A DNA stretch of 64,000 nucleotides from NCBI GenBank assembly GCA_965153455.1, contig OZ234500.1, positions 11,842,001 to 11,906,000 on the forward strand, in the 5' to 3' direction. Positions 11,886 through 24,504 of the stretch are shown here, piece by piece (position 1 is the first letter of the stretch; each line of letters begins with the position of its first letter). This DNA is from Sphagnum compactum (lineage: Eukaryota; Bryophyta; Sphagnopsida; Sphagnales). A model generated the notes under the pieces. The model searched no databases. It was not told where the DNA came from and saw nothing but the letters and a program-made list of their open reading frames with translations. Position numbers and translations under genes: made by a program.

Positions 11886-14800
11886 AATTTGTCACATATC
11901 AAATTTGTAATGTAACATACAATGATTGGTGTAAGTGTGACATTTAAATAGTCTTTCACCTTATAATGTCCATTTTTTCATGTTTATGGATGGGGCTAGG
12001 GTAATGATAAACATTAATAGAGGCCCAAATAAGGTGGTGTCAGTGGACTTGCTCTATTCTTGTCTTTAATCAATATTGTTCCTCTATCCAAGTTGCACAC
12101 AAATTGCTTATAAAATATATAAGTGGCATAATAAAAGCCTTACAAGTTTTTAATTCCAACCAAACTATTCCCCCAACTTTCTACAAATGGACTCATAGAC
12201 AAGAGTATCATTAATATATATTAACTACGATGTTCATTAACCTGACGAATTATACCAATTTCAAATACTTCGGTTGAAACCTAAGGAACATTAAATGTTA
12301 AAATTTTATAGTACATGTATCAAACAAAGTATTATTTTGGGAAATTTTGAGGAGAAAATCCTTTTTTTCCCACCCTATTATTACTTTTTTTTAATATACA
12401 TTTATTTAAATATTTAGTTTTAGTACTTATAAAAGGAAGGAACACATAACAACTCCCATTTTTTAAGGGTTTAAATAATGTAATGAAAGAAATATAACCA
12501 TTTGTTCCTTTGGATGGATAAATTATAGTTCTTGCCAAACAAATAACATATAGACTTGATGTTTTAATCCATCAACCATTCCATTTCATTCAAGATAAAA
12601 AACTTAGGCAAATAACAAATGAACATATGACTCAATTTCTAAAAAGTAAATCATGATTGCACTTGCTACAATCAAGATTTCTATGTAATTGGCATGTAAA
12701 TGAAACTAGTTCACTTCCTAACATTCTAATTGAACCCATTAACAATCAATTCCTAAAATCTTTAATACACTTTTATTCTTACTTTTTTCTAGGACTAAGG
12801 GATGATGCATGCCCTATATTAATTATAAATTGGTTTTCAGAATAAACATAATTTTATTTTAAATTTAATTCAACTATAAATTGTACCCAACAACCAATAC
12901 ATGGCACCCTATATTTTTACTTGTGTATTTTTATTTTAAAGAAAATTTTCCCCCCATGGGGTTGAAACCATTTGTTACCAAAAAAAAAATTTAACATCTA
13001 GCAACAATTTTTTCTCTCACCAATGGTTGTCAATCTAATGTTATTTATTTTTCACAAATGCACAGTTTTTTTTTCAACATGTGATTTAGTGATGTTCCAA
13101 TGTGGGCTTATGGCTCACCATCTTGAATCTTGATTTCAAGATGTCATGTAACAATCAAGAACCCATGAAAATTTTGCCTCAAAATAGAGCACATTAGTCC
13201 AACTACATATTATTGAAAAACTAGAAGGTTTTTATGATTTTGTTCATTTTATGATGTTTGTCAAATTTGAGCTTCCCATTTGTTTTCACCAAATTTTATT
13301 TGCTGAAATTCATGTGATGATGATTTGTTGAAATTAGTTTAGGTAGGAGAATTTTAGATTCCATAAGTTATAGTCATCACTTGGACAATTCCAACCTCGA
13401 ATTTGTTTAACCCATTCCCACATAAAAAGGCATGGAAAGGCATATTTTTGGATTTTTGTTGTTCTAAAAGATTTTTCTATCCAACACCATATTCATGAGA
13501 AAAAAATTCAATACCTCATCCACCAATTTGCATAATATTTCTTTTCAATTGAATTTGAAATCAAATTCCATTCAATGTATTTAAATTCAACTCAATGCAA
13601 TTTGAATCCAGTTCAATGAAATTTGGATTGAATTTCAATGAAATTTGGATTGAATTTCAATTCAATTGAAAAAAAATGTCATTCAAATGGAACTTAATTT
13701 CCACAAAATCAATACTTGTTTTTCATCAATTGATCGTCATTAGTAGTGCATACCAATGTGAAGCCCAAGTTGGATATTGGAAAATGTTGACATTGATGAA
13801 AACTCCATCATTTTGAGTCACATTTGGTTGAATTGTTCATAAAACACCACCAAGGAGAAAATTGGTTTCAACAACTATTTTACCTTATCTTTGTAGTTGA
13901 AAGTTTGTTCATTTCCAAACATAGTACTTGATAATAAAATACATTGAAAATTTGATCAAACTAATGACATATAATAATTTTAAACTATTTTTTAACTTGA
14001 AAATAATACATACATATAATTGTGTGTGTGTATAATATTGTGATATTAAATTAATTGTGAAAGGCAAAAAATTTACAATAGTTAAAGTTAGCATGATTAT
14101 GAACTTCTTATTCATATTGATCCCTTACACATGCAAATTTTGTTTGTTACAATGGTGTTTTATGTCAAGAAATTAAAATCAACTTGGGTGCAGTCACAAT
14201 AACCCGTACCATAGCGAATGTAACATTTGCTTGGTTTTTTCATGTTTAAAATCGTAATGTAATTTGATGTTGAAATTATAAGATTTGTTTATATAATTGT
14301 ATTTTTAATATATCATGAAAACACGTGAATTAATTTGGAATTAATCCAATGAGTTAAAAAATAACAAAAACATTCATTAAGCATTGTAATGTTTGATTTC
14401 AAATAGTAAAAGGACTTGTAAATGGATTTGAGTGTTTTTTTAAATGACATTTTTTGCCAAAATTTTAACATAAACCTAAATAAAATAGTATGAAGAAAAG
14501 TTTAAATTTTTTTAAAGATTCATTCCAAAAAATTTCAAAAATATTCTAGGAATATTTCCCAAAAAGTAGTCACAAAAACATTCAAAGAGCGAGTAGGTTT
14601 GGCTTGTGTTATCCCATTTACACCCACTTTCGAAATATTATCTTCATCACGGGATGTTTCATTTCAAAATTCATGTGCAATCCCTACAAATGTCCATTCC
14701 CACTAGCTTGCATCTAGAATCACCAAGCAAATGGCCTTGCCCACTTCACTTCCAAAAGTGGTCATCAAAGGCCTCGACCCAAAAGTTGCAAATTTATCAT

Positions 14801-15124
14801 TTATACTAAAATTTTGGCATTTTTAATTTTTTTAACTTGGGCTTCTAGTATTAAATGAACATTAGTTATCAAAAATGTCATACTGCAAGGACTATTTTCC
14901 CAATATGATAGACCTATCCATCATCAAATATAGATTAATGGGTGAATGCTTGAATAGTTCAGGGATGGGCTTATGAGCAATTCACCAAATACCTACCAAT
15001 GTGCATGTATAATGTGATCTATGATCAAATGTTCAACCATAGACATTTGTAATTTTAATTAATGGCTTTGTAATTTGTTTTGGCATGGGTGTAATAATTG
15101 ACATTTTTTTAAGTTAAGCATACA
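11886..15124. other. AT-rich intergenic DNA, no gene seen
   Basis: Contains a degenerate tandem stretch at about 13,560-13,670 built on AATTTGGATTGAATTTCAATG-like units of about 22 bp. Otherwise I see only chance open frames. Confidence 0.45.
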
Positions 15125-15375
15125 ATAATTTACATAAGGTGTTTGGTGATAGGGTGGATAATGGTACATAAAATTGCACATGGATGCACTCTTCCAAGGG
15201 CATATCCTAGTGCATCAAATTCTAGCATTCAATCATGGGTGTACAATTTGATATTTGTTTAAAATAAATATACATTAATTTATGTAAGGTGTTTAGTGAT
15301 AGAGTGGATAATGGCACATAAAATTGCATATGAATGCACACAAATATGGGCATATGTTACTACATGGAATTATAG
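15125..15375. repeat. Two-unit tandem repeat, about 152-bp period
   Basis: A block containing AAGGTGTTTGGTGATAGGG and GGATAATGG-ACATAAAATTGCA at about 15,133 recurs at about 15,285. The copies diverge by scattered substitutions. Confidence 0.7.
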
Positions 15376-18300
15376 TGTTTGGTAAACATTGTACCTTAAA
15401 GCATTCTATGTTTTATAGTTCGTTGTACTTGTGATTTGTAATTTAGTTATAAGGTTGTTAAATACACCATTTGAATGAAATGATTGGTAGGGTACAACAA
15501 TGCATCTTGTTGTGGCTCACAAGTTGCAAGATGTATTATCATTCAATGTTGTGCCATTGCCAAACATGACATTGAAGGTCAAATGTTCCACACTCCCAAA
15601 CCCAAATAATTTTGTTACATGTGTGAAATAGCAAATCTTTCCATTGTGCCAAATTTTGTTCTTGATTTTCAAAAGGCAAGATATATATGCTTTGTTGAAT
15701 ACAATGCAAAATGAACAAAATGCATCTAAAGGAAGTTGTAGATTTTGAAGCAAATTGAAATTTTTGTGCTTGTGATTGCTCCACTACTTGTTGGAACATA
15801 ATGCCCCTTTTGAAACCTCATTCAAATTTCAAATATAATATTTATTTTCAAGTCCATGCCAATTTAATACAACAAGCAATAATGGTTTCAAAAGATTTCA
15901 AGCATATAGGAATAATATTGGACAACATAGCAAAAACAAGGCATAAGTAGAATGAAGGCACTACAACAAAGGTGCCCTTGTACACCAAGTGATCTCACTA
16001 GATTTTGAATGAATTCATTAGTCACAGTGACCTAGTGGGATGCAGTGAATTCAATAGTATAGTGAATGAGGACTAGTGAACTACACCCACATTTTGTAGT
16101 AAAAGGATGATAATTATAGTAAAACCATTGTTTTGAATGGAATATGCTTAAAAAGGAATAGGTACATGTAAAATCTTAAATTATGTTGCAATGAGGGCTA
16201 ATAACAACAAGAATTTGAACATATGTTGAATGATTTGAACAAGGTGTTTAGCCTTATAATTGGAAGATAATTGGTTGATGTATTCACGAAACCAACAATA
16301 GTGGTTGACATTTAGAGTTGAGGACCACACCAAGATTATAATTTCATCATCTTCATAAATGTCTTTGTAAAAGATTTCAAGATCATTATAGGGAAGGGGT
16401 TTGATTTCAAGCATTATCACTAATGAACAACATGCGGGCCTAATTTGTGGAACTAAACCTAAGGACATTTAGGTTCCAACCATGGTGGATCATATTATAA
16501 GTGAAAGCATGTATCACAACCATATGCTTCTTCTTCATCACAAGGGTGTTGGGTCACGACCAAACCCAAAGATAACTCATGACATTCATCACCTATTTCT
16601 GCAACTTAAGGTTTTTACAAGGTGGGCATGTTGTTTGCCATAGCTTAATATTGAAGAATCATGGTACAAAATGCAAAGATGCATGAAACTTGAAAGGAAA
16701 TGGTGAACAGTTCAAATTGAGTAATCAAGTTCAAATTTTATATTGTAATGAAGGTAAAGTAAACCATAAAGGCAAACAACATGCGTGTAAAAGGATGATC
16801 AAACCAAGTTAAAATAAAATGCTCGAAAATCACTAGAGAATCTAGGGAAGGTGAAATCTTTTTTTGGTGAAAAATGAAAGGAGGAGGTTAAAGGGATTTT
16901 TTCCTTCTTCCATTGAACACCAAACTTTGGAACCTCCCTTTGGCCATCAAACTTTGGATTCTTCCATTTACTTCCAAACATTGGATTCTTTATTTGGTCA
17001 CCAAGATATGGAACATGTTATTGGTCACCAAGTTAGGTTACTTTTTCATCTTTTTCCATTGACCTTCAAGCTTAGTTCCTTCCTTGCCTCCTTAAGAAAT
17101 TTGAAACATTTACAAATGTTATCATGTGATGACAACAAACTATCCAACCTTCCCAAATTTGCTATAAATGGAAAGTCTACAATTAAATATTACTATAAAT
17201 GGAAATGTTGTAGTAAAATTTTGTGAATTGATACATGTGTAACCTATATATCTATTTATACATAATTTGAAGCAAGGGTTGCCATCATCATAACAATAAG
17301 AACAATTGACTATGGAAGTTGTTCTTTTATTCCTACTCAAGTTACCAAACCTCACATTTGTACATATTGTTCTATGAAACATCATTCTATGTTATTTTTA
17401 AACCGTTCTCTCCAATAATGATATGCTTATTCACAACTTGCTATGTGTTGTTTGAGGGAGATTTAGATTTCATATAATGTACATGGGCTAAAAAAATGAT
17501 GTCCATCAAGTTGTTATAAATGGATTCTCAAAAATCTAGCTATTCTAAAAGTGATGTGTTGTACAAGATTTCTAAAACTATGAAAATTCTCATCAATGGA
17601 CTCATCAAAATCTAGAATCAATGTGGGTGCCCAAATGGGAGGTCTTTTTGTTGATCTTGAATGTCGATGGAGTTTGGATTGTTGAGAAAATATGTGCTTG
17701 AAATTTGCCATATTTATTCACTTATACAATTAATGATTGCCACATTTGCTCGCTTGCACAATTAAAAATAACGAATCACTGTCCAAATCCATAGTAGAAA
17801 AAAGATTTTGAAGGGGTTAAAATGACCACTGCAAATTGGACATCAATACAGGGGCGCAAACGAATGATCATAGGGTAAGCTAGCTAGGAATTTAAGCTAT
17901 CCTGCAGCAAGATTGAATGAAAAGGGGTGTTTGCAGGTGTGAGGTGGAGATGCCCTTAGTACTTACTTATCAATTGTCAACACTACTCAATTACATTCAA
18001 TTGTGACATTGTGAAGTTGCAACAATTGTAAGAACCTCTCACAAGATTTGTAGTGTATTTGGAGGAACGCTTATCAAGTGTAAGAACTGACACGGCATTT
18101 CACAAAACAAAATGCTTGCATGCATGTGGTGTGGGCATGCATGTGACCAATGGTGTGGCCATGCATATGACCAATGTGCACTTTGATGACATCCATTGTT
18201 GGTTTGGAAAGGTCTGGAAGCCATCCTTGTGATACTAAATTTTTGGTACCCTTCATTCCTTCAAAGATATGAAGTACAGGCAGTGGGATTTACCAGAATC

Positions 18301-18521
18301 AGGTCTGCCTTGGCTCCACCTCTTGTGGGCCATTGTTCTGGTAAAGCTCTCCACCTTGGGCTTCAACCTACATGTGACACCCTTCGTGGACCAAACTCCC
18401 ATTTTCACTTGTGACCTCTCACTAGTGCTTAATTGCTTAATTTGACTACCTATAAGTTATGTCTTTAGTAGTGCATTTGGGGATTTAGTGAAAATAAATT
18501 GGGAAATATTTGATTGAAAAA
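15376..18521. other. AT-rich intergenic DNA, one unrecognised open frame
   Basis: The minus-strand frame at 16,181-16,468 (95 codons, starting MSLGLVPQIRPACC) has a less biased composition than its surroundings and could be a scrap of a mobile-element protein. I do not recognise it. At about 16,905-17,035 there is a degenerate array of phrases like CCAAACTTTGGA every 20-30 bp. At 18,283-18,345 a pair of inverted TTTACCAGAA/TTCTGGTAAA motifs brackets about 40 bp. Confidence 0.4.
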
Positions 18522-18909
18522 CAGAGTTATCTGGAAAGTCACCCTGCCTTTGGGCCCTAGTTTGACCCTTTAATTCTCGTTACATCCCCAATTTCCAATT
18601 TGGGTGTAACTGTTCAGTGAGAAAAATTGGGTACTGTTTCATGAAACTGGGTATTAGTTCCAACAAATTGCAGGATCTTGTTTTGGCAAGGCTTAACTTA
18701 ATGAAGAACATGAGCAACAGTGAAGGCCCACCGAAGGCAAATCCAAAACTGGAGGTGAAATTCCTGGGAGAATCAGAAAACTGATTTGGCCCCTCCCTTC
18801 TTTTTTTTCCCATGTGTACTGTTTTCATCCTGACTTTTCCTTTATTCCCCAGTTTTGAGGAAACTGGCACACAGTAACCCAAGTCTGGGGTACTTTATGG
18901 ATAACTCTA
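18522..18909 (-). mobile_element. 388-bp TIR element (MITE-like), copy 2
   Basis: Inverted relative of 8,321-8,707. The left edge reads CAGAGTTATCTGGAAAGT and the right edge, read in reverse, TAGAGTTATCCATAAAGT, which are better preserved terminal inverted repeats than in the other copy. The flanks ATTGAAAA and ATTGAACT lie just outside or overlap the ends and may be a decayed 8-bp target duplication. It has no coding capacity; the 100-codon frame on the minus strand is incidental. Confidence 0.8.
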
Positions 18910-19450
18910 AATTGAACTTAATTTCCTTTCTCATTTCCTCTTTGTCATAGTGCTTCAATTACAATAGAGTTTTGCCAGCCAGGTTTATAGTTACATCACC
19001 TTTGTGCAAAAACTTTCAATAGTTGGCTCTCTTTCACACCCATCCCTGGTGAGAATCTCAACCCTTGGAGCTACTGGCAAGTTACAACCAGTGTTGGGTG
19101 GGTATTAAAAAAAGTGAGAACGGATCAGGGTCTCACCTGGAGTATTGTCACCCGTGGTTTTGAAACTCACACCAACGGTTCTCACTGGAATGAGAACCGG
19201 CCACTTGAAAAGTGATCTCTTTAGTGATTTTTTAAAGACCCTGATAGGGTATTAATGAGGAGTATAGTTTGATGATGCAACCCTGCACAACTTTATTAAT
19301 AAACACATTGTAGATTGGGAAAATGTACAAAGGGATAAGAAAAAGGAAAAGGAAGAATTTATAGGATGTCAAGTTAGTTTAGACAAGGTGTCAAAATCTC
19401 TCTTCGTCAAAAACCGATAGCCTGTAATAGGTTGATTGTATTTATTTATG
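18910..19450. other. Flank of a retroelement remnant, no gene seen
   Basis: No clear feature. This lies 3' of the minus-strand retroelement pseudogene and may hold its decayed tail, but I find no poly-A tract or target duplication. Confidence 0.35.
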
Positions 19451-20332
19451 TCAAAAACTTATTGCTTGCAATAAGTCGGCCATGGTGATGGGAGGTGTGT
19501 TTTGAAGGGGTGGAAGTTGGGAAGTGGCTAGGCCTACGGCTATCGCCCAACTTAAAATGGAGGATGCTTGCAACTTTTGCAATGTGATTGAAATTTTTTT
19601 ATGAATAAAAGTTACCAAGACATAAAGATGAGGGCCTTCTAGCTGTTTAAAGCTCCAAAGGGCATTGGCACAATCATGTAAAAACATGTCCGCATGTTTG
19701 TGTAAGCAAATACATACCTGAACTACTAAGGGGCGGAATTGATTAGTGGGGTGTTGGTTGCGATAGCTCCATTCTTTTGGAAGCAGCAAATCCTTGAGTG
19801 GTGTAAGATTGGGAAAGTAAATCCACTTGCATTGGGTTGCAATGACAACATCGGCTAGGGTGCGAATGTTATCTTTGGTGAGCATAATGTTGATTCATCG
19901 ACAAGAGGAGTTGAACATGTTTGAAGGAAGTGGATGTAGTTGTTTTCGCCCCATCTGGAAGCCAACAACATCCCACGCAATGGTAATAAAGGTGTCACAA
20001 ACTACATCATGGGTTCTTGTGTCCTCATTGCCATGAACACAAGGTAAGAGGTGGATACCCATAAGGTTGATGGGATGTGTGCACATGCATCAAATGATAT
20101 TTACAATTGAAGGATGCGGTAATCCAAGTTGTGTTCAAAATGTTATGGAAAAGATTGGGGAATCTAATTGAAAAGCTAAAAAGATTAGTTGAGTTGTAAA
20201 CCAAACACCCACCCTTGGGCTAGAATATGATAAAATCTGAGCATGATGGGCTTTAGATATCTTGTCGAAGGGCATGTTGAAAAGGGTATGATGGTGAAGA
20301 TGATTCGAGATGGAATTTTGAAATTGAACCAT
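19451..20332 (-). pseudogene. LINE-like retroelement protein, C-terminal region, decayed
   Basis: One continuous minus-strand frame runs from 20,332 to 19,451, broken only by three TGA codons (20,135-20,137, about 20,092 and 19,895-19,897). It reads LGLPHPSIVN, then MGIHLLPCVHGNED-TRTHDVV, then LTKDNIRTLADVVIA, then SYRNQHPTNQFRPLVVQV, FLHDCANALWSFK and LATSQLPPLQNTPPI. From memory this order (a Cys/His-type HGNE segment, a THD motif, an LADVVIADPT-like motif, then an FLHxCAN segment) is the region after the reverse transcriptase in a LINE-like plant retroelement family, possibly with a restriction-endonuclease-like fold. That family assignment is the least certain part; the element-derived origin is much more secure. 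Upstream reverse-transcriptase sequence is disrupted by a 116-bp tandem duplication. Confidence 0.6.
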
Positions 20333-20470
20333 TTGTTGTCCGATGAGTTGTTCAGAGCATGATGGGCTTCAGATATCTTGTTGAAGGGCATGTGGAAAAG
20401 GGTATGATGGTGAAGATGCTCTGAAATGGAATCCTAAAGTTGAACCATCTATTGCTTGATGAATTGTTCA
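20241..20470. repeat. Two-unit tandem duplication, 116-bp period
   Basis: The block GCATGATGGGCTTTAGATAT at 20,241 recurs at 20,357 with few changes, followed in both by GGGTATGATGGTGAAGATG. It duplicates part of the retroelement frame on the minus strand. Because 116 is not a multiple of three it shifts the frame, so it marks an event after loss of function. Confidence 0.85.
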
Positions 20471-22674
20471 AAAAAAAAAAGACATGAGCAAGCTGCGAAC
20501 GGTAGAAAATCACATGTTGTTTTAAAGTGTTGTTAGAATAAAAGGTGTTGTTGTCAAAGGGGGCATAAGTAGGTTGTAAAATAACACAAATCAGTTGTTA
20601 TGTAGCATAGGTGGGTAATTAATATTTAGAATGGGTAATGGTGGTTGATTCTGTGAATTAAAATGAAAACTTCAAAACTTGTGGAATTAGAAAAATATGG
20701 ACGTGAACTATTATTAAAGCAAATACTTTTGGTCAAGAATTTTTGGCAATTATATGAATTTTCCAATTTTTCAAATGTATTTCTGGCCTTATTTGTTTAG
20801 GACCTACCTCTTTCATAAGTGTGTAGCATGTTCGTTCCATGGTTTTGAAAGAAAATAAAAAGGAAAAAATGGTTCAATTTTATTAAAATCATCAATTTAT
20901 GGACCTCAAAAACAATCCAACATCAAAAGGAAAACTTGCACATATTAAACAATAGAGAAATTTATAAAGTGACCCGACCTTTGGGCTTTCCTTTTACTTC
21001 GTACCCTCTATTTCAACTTCAAACTTTACTATTCACAAAGTGAAGGAACTTTATTGAATCAAGTTCAAACTTAGTATCTCTATATTTAATGCACAATTTT
21101 AAAATAATTATGAAAACAATAAGCATAGTGATAGTGAAAAAGCTAAAAAATATATATGATGAAATTCAGATTATCATAAAATTTAGTGTAATTTGAGTTT
21201 GGGAAAAAAAACACAAGAGACCATACACATAAGAGGATTGACTCCCACATTGTAAATGAATCTAGATAATAAAAGAAAATGTCTTGATCCTCACAAGTTG
21301 TGGCTATAACCCCCATGGATTTATTTTTTAAATGCAAGCTAGGTCATTTTGTCACTTGCTACACATAAATTTTCTTAATTTTGAGTTTAGTTTGATGTCA
21401 TTTCACAAGTTTGCCACACACACCAACCTTGTTGTGCACACCAACTTTCTGCACATATTAGCTTTGTGACAACTCCATATATCATTGTTCTAAGATTGGC
21501 TGCAAGTTTTATTTGCCATCGATTTATTTGGGAGTTAGGCCAAAGATTGTTGGGACACTAGCCATTGTTTGAAGTGGGCCTTATGGTGACATGAAACATT
21601 GTTAATTCACCATCAACATTCGGGTGTTAGTGTTTGTGCTTTTTAGATTTGTGTGATGAAGAAAATTCATTGCAAATTTGTGTGAGACATGTTCATAGTG
21701 ATCACCAAAATATTTTTGTGGCACTCCATTTTCATGCTAAAGGTGATGCAATATGATCTAATACACTATTTCAATTGTTTTCAAATGCATGGACGAATTA
21801 GATCAAATTGTGCTAAAACCAATTCAAGTGACCAATTGTTCTTGAATCAAAGTACATTAAGTTCATAAAGTTTGAAATTGAACCTTGAAACCAAAAGTGA
21901 CCAAAACAATCAACTACAAAACACTACTTCAACAAAAAAAAATAGTTTTTATGTTAGATCATGCTTATGGATATATGTTTCAACATGCCTTTGTGTTTTC
22001 TTTTAGATTTAATCAAAATCATTATGCAAAAGAAATATTCTTTTGTCATCTTGAAAACTATTTTAATTTCAAATATTTTCATTCTCTTCATTCAACCTAC
22101 AATAGATTAGAGTCAATGTCAAAAGTTGTAAAGAATTTCAAATCCCAAACATTTGAGCATCATTGTCACCATGAATTGCTTCAAAATATTTATGTGCAAG
22201 AACTTATAGCATCGACTTATTTTAAGATACAAAAACAAATTTAAGAAGGAAACTTAGGAAGTTATTATGTTTTTCATGAGGTTACTATAGAAAGGCTTCG
22301 AAGGAAAGATAGTGGATGATTTTTTGAAAGTCATCCATTATCAATTTTCATTATTGGGTCAAAACCTATAACTTGGAGCCAAAGGGATTATTTTGGAAAA
22401 GGACTGCAAGTTTTTTTCCCCAAAAAAACTTTTACATGCAAATGAATTTTTGAGTGAAATTTTTTGTAACTTATTGTAAAAAATATTTAAATGTTCCCCA
22501 ATGCATCACATTTTTTTGTTAGTCATTATTGAATAATATGAATTTTTAAAAGTGTGCAAATTCCGTATAGATTCAATGTTTCATCTTGAAAAATGATCAA
22601 AATTTTAAGTCATCACCAGAAATTAAAATTTCACATTCTTTAGTTTTATTATACTTTAAGCTATAACTTTTCAC
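20471..22674. other. AT-rich intergenic DNA, no recognised gene
   Basis: A plus-strand frame at 21,885-22,244 (119 codons) is longer than most here. Its product is rich in His, Phe and Asn and matches nothing I know. I treat it as unresolved rather than a gene. Confidence 0.4.
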
Positions 22675-22782
22675 TGTGAGAAAACCATGCCCATTGCAAC
22701 TTGTCTGATGCAACTTGAAAATGTTCGATAAAACTAGATTACAACTAAACAGACAAGTTGCAACGGACATGATTTTCTTATA
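22675..22782. repeat. Long-arm hairpin (33-bp arms)
   Basis: Left arm 22,675-22,707 and right arm 22,750-22,782 are inverted copies with about five mismatches. Both contain the perfect core TTGCAACTTGTCTG and its complement. The loop is about 42 bp. It could be a short fold-back element or a small-RNA hairpin; nothing indicates transcription. Confidence 0.75.
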
Positions 22783-24450
22783 GCATTTCTTCATACATCA
22801 TGTACATTATATCCCATTTATATGTGGTAAAGGACTCTTGAAGCTCTGAAATTCTGAAGCAATTTTGAACATTTTTTTTATTTTTTAGGTTTTAGAATTC
22901 CACATTTTTAATAATACGAGTGTTTTTTGAGTGTGGTTAATATGTTTTTATCATCTATATTTTTTTCAATGAAAATTATTTTATTATATGAGTCCTTTTG
23001 ATAATCCTTTACAAAATTAATTGTATCTGATGCAACAAGTGTACATTTTCAAACATCTTAAATTAAAAGCAAAACTTAAAATTGGATCAAATGAATTTTT
23101 ACTCCAAGTTCTTCGACATTCATATGAGGGAAAAATGACTAACTTGCCATGATTACTATGGTTTTAAATGGTAATAAAAAAAATTATTTGATTTTGACTG
23201 ATTACATTTAACATTTGACGCCCTTTTTGGCTCCTAATTATGTGTTTTGACCTTGTTGATACTTGACGTAGGTGATGGTTCACCTTTTTCCACCTCACAA
23301 TACCTAGGTAGTACCTAGGTAAGTGGGTATGTACCATAGGTAAATAGGTATGGAATATAAGTGGTTATTATGTAGGTAGGTAAATAGGTCAAACACTTGG
23401 TGGCTACTAAGTGGATAGCTACATGAAATAGTAAGTACGTAGTTAAGCACCATGGTTAGTTATGGGACATGAATACCACTGCAAAATATCTTCTTGCCAA
23501 CATAAAATTGCATATGGACGACTATGTGTGGTTTCACCTATTTTATTTTTGTATGGTTGGATTCACACTAAGGTGGCAAAGGTAATAAACTACCAGAATG
23601 AATGAACACTAACTTGATCCCATTCACATAAAAGAATAAAATCATCCAAAAAAAATAAGTTGGCATGTGGCATGCCATTATGATTAAGGATGGGTATATG
23701 TTGTGAAATACTTTATCCTTAAAAATAAATATATTAAAATAATTGGCTTCAAATTAAGGTGGAATGAAGATGTTAAATTTGACCTTTCTATGGTTTAAGT
23801 GCCATCACCCTAGGTTTGAATTGTTGAATGTAAGGTTCAATTGATAAACCCTTTGTGCAAAGAATGCACAAGTTTAATTTACAATTAAACTTTAAATATT
23901 TGAACCATTATTGGCAATTTTTGGAATTTTAGTAAGTTCATGTAATGTTATATGGTTAGGTTATAGGGTTTTTGGACCAAAGGTTCCAAGGTTTCTTGGA
24001 ATTGTCATTAAAACCTAATTGGAGATTTGGTTTATTTTCAGAATTGAATTGAAACCTAAACTAGGGGTGTTGCCCCATTTTCAAAAGGTTTAGGTTCTCT
24101 AGGTACATAAGCATAATTTTATTGAAAAAATATATAAATTGGACTTTACATTATTACATTTGATTAGTTGTATATAATCAATATTAAATCAAAATTATGT
24201 TGGAGTGTGTGCACCCCTAACCTAACAAAAAATTTGGAATTGGTCTGACTTAAAACAAGGTTCAATTCCATTTCCATTGTACCAAACTAAAACAAAAAAA
24301 ATTAAAATGAAAACTAAAAGTTCCTTTTGAAATCAAAAACCAGACAACATTAGTTTAATCCTTTCAACCAAGAGAAGGTTAAATATATCAAAAATTACAC
24401 TATGCTTTCATTAAAATCCACCTTGTGTAATATATGTCCTACTTGTTAGC
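22783..24450. other. AT-rich intergenic DNA with GGTA-type degenerate repeats
   Basis: Between 23,300 and 23,450 the sequence repeats GGTA, GTAAG and ACCTAGGTA motifs, a decayed tetranucleotide array similar to those at 54.8 and 56.1 kb. No gene seen. Confidence 0.45.
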
Positions 24451-24504
24451 TTGACATTAATGTAAAATGTGATGTTAGTGTTTCACATATTACATTAATG
24501 TCAA
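24451..24504. repeat. Near-perfect hairpin, 22-bp arms, 10-nt loop
   Basis: The arms TTGACATTAATGTAAAATGTGA (24,451-24,472, given in reduced form: TTGACATTAATG followed by TAAAATGTGA) and 24,483-24,504 pair at 21 of 22 positions. No longer repeat extends outside. It could be a very short fold-back element or a small-RNA precursor. Confidence 0.8.

Noticed and set aside
21885-22244. 119-codon plus-strand frame
   Set aside because: No recognised motif, AT-driven composition and no neighbours; kept only as an unresolved note.
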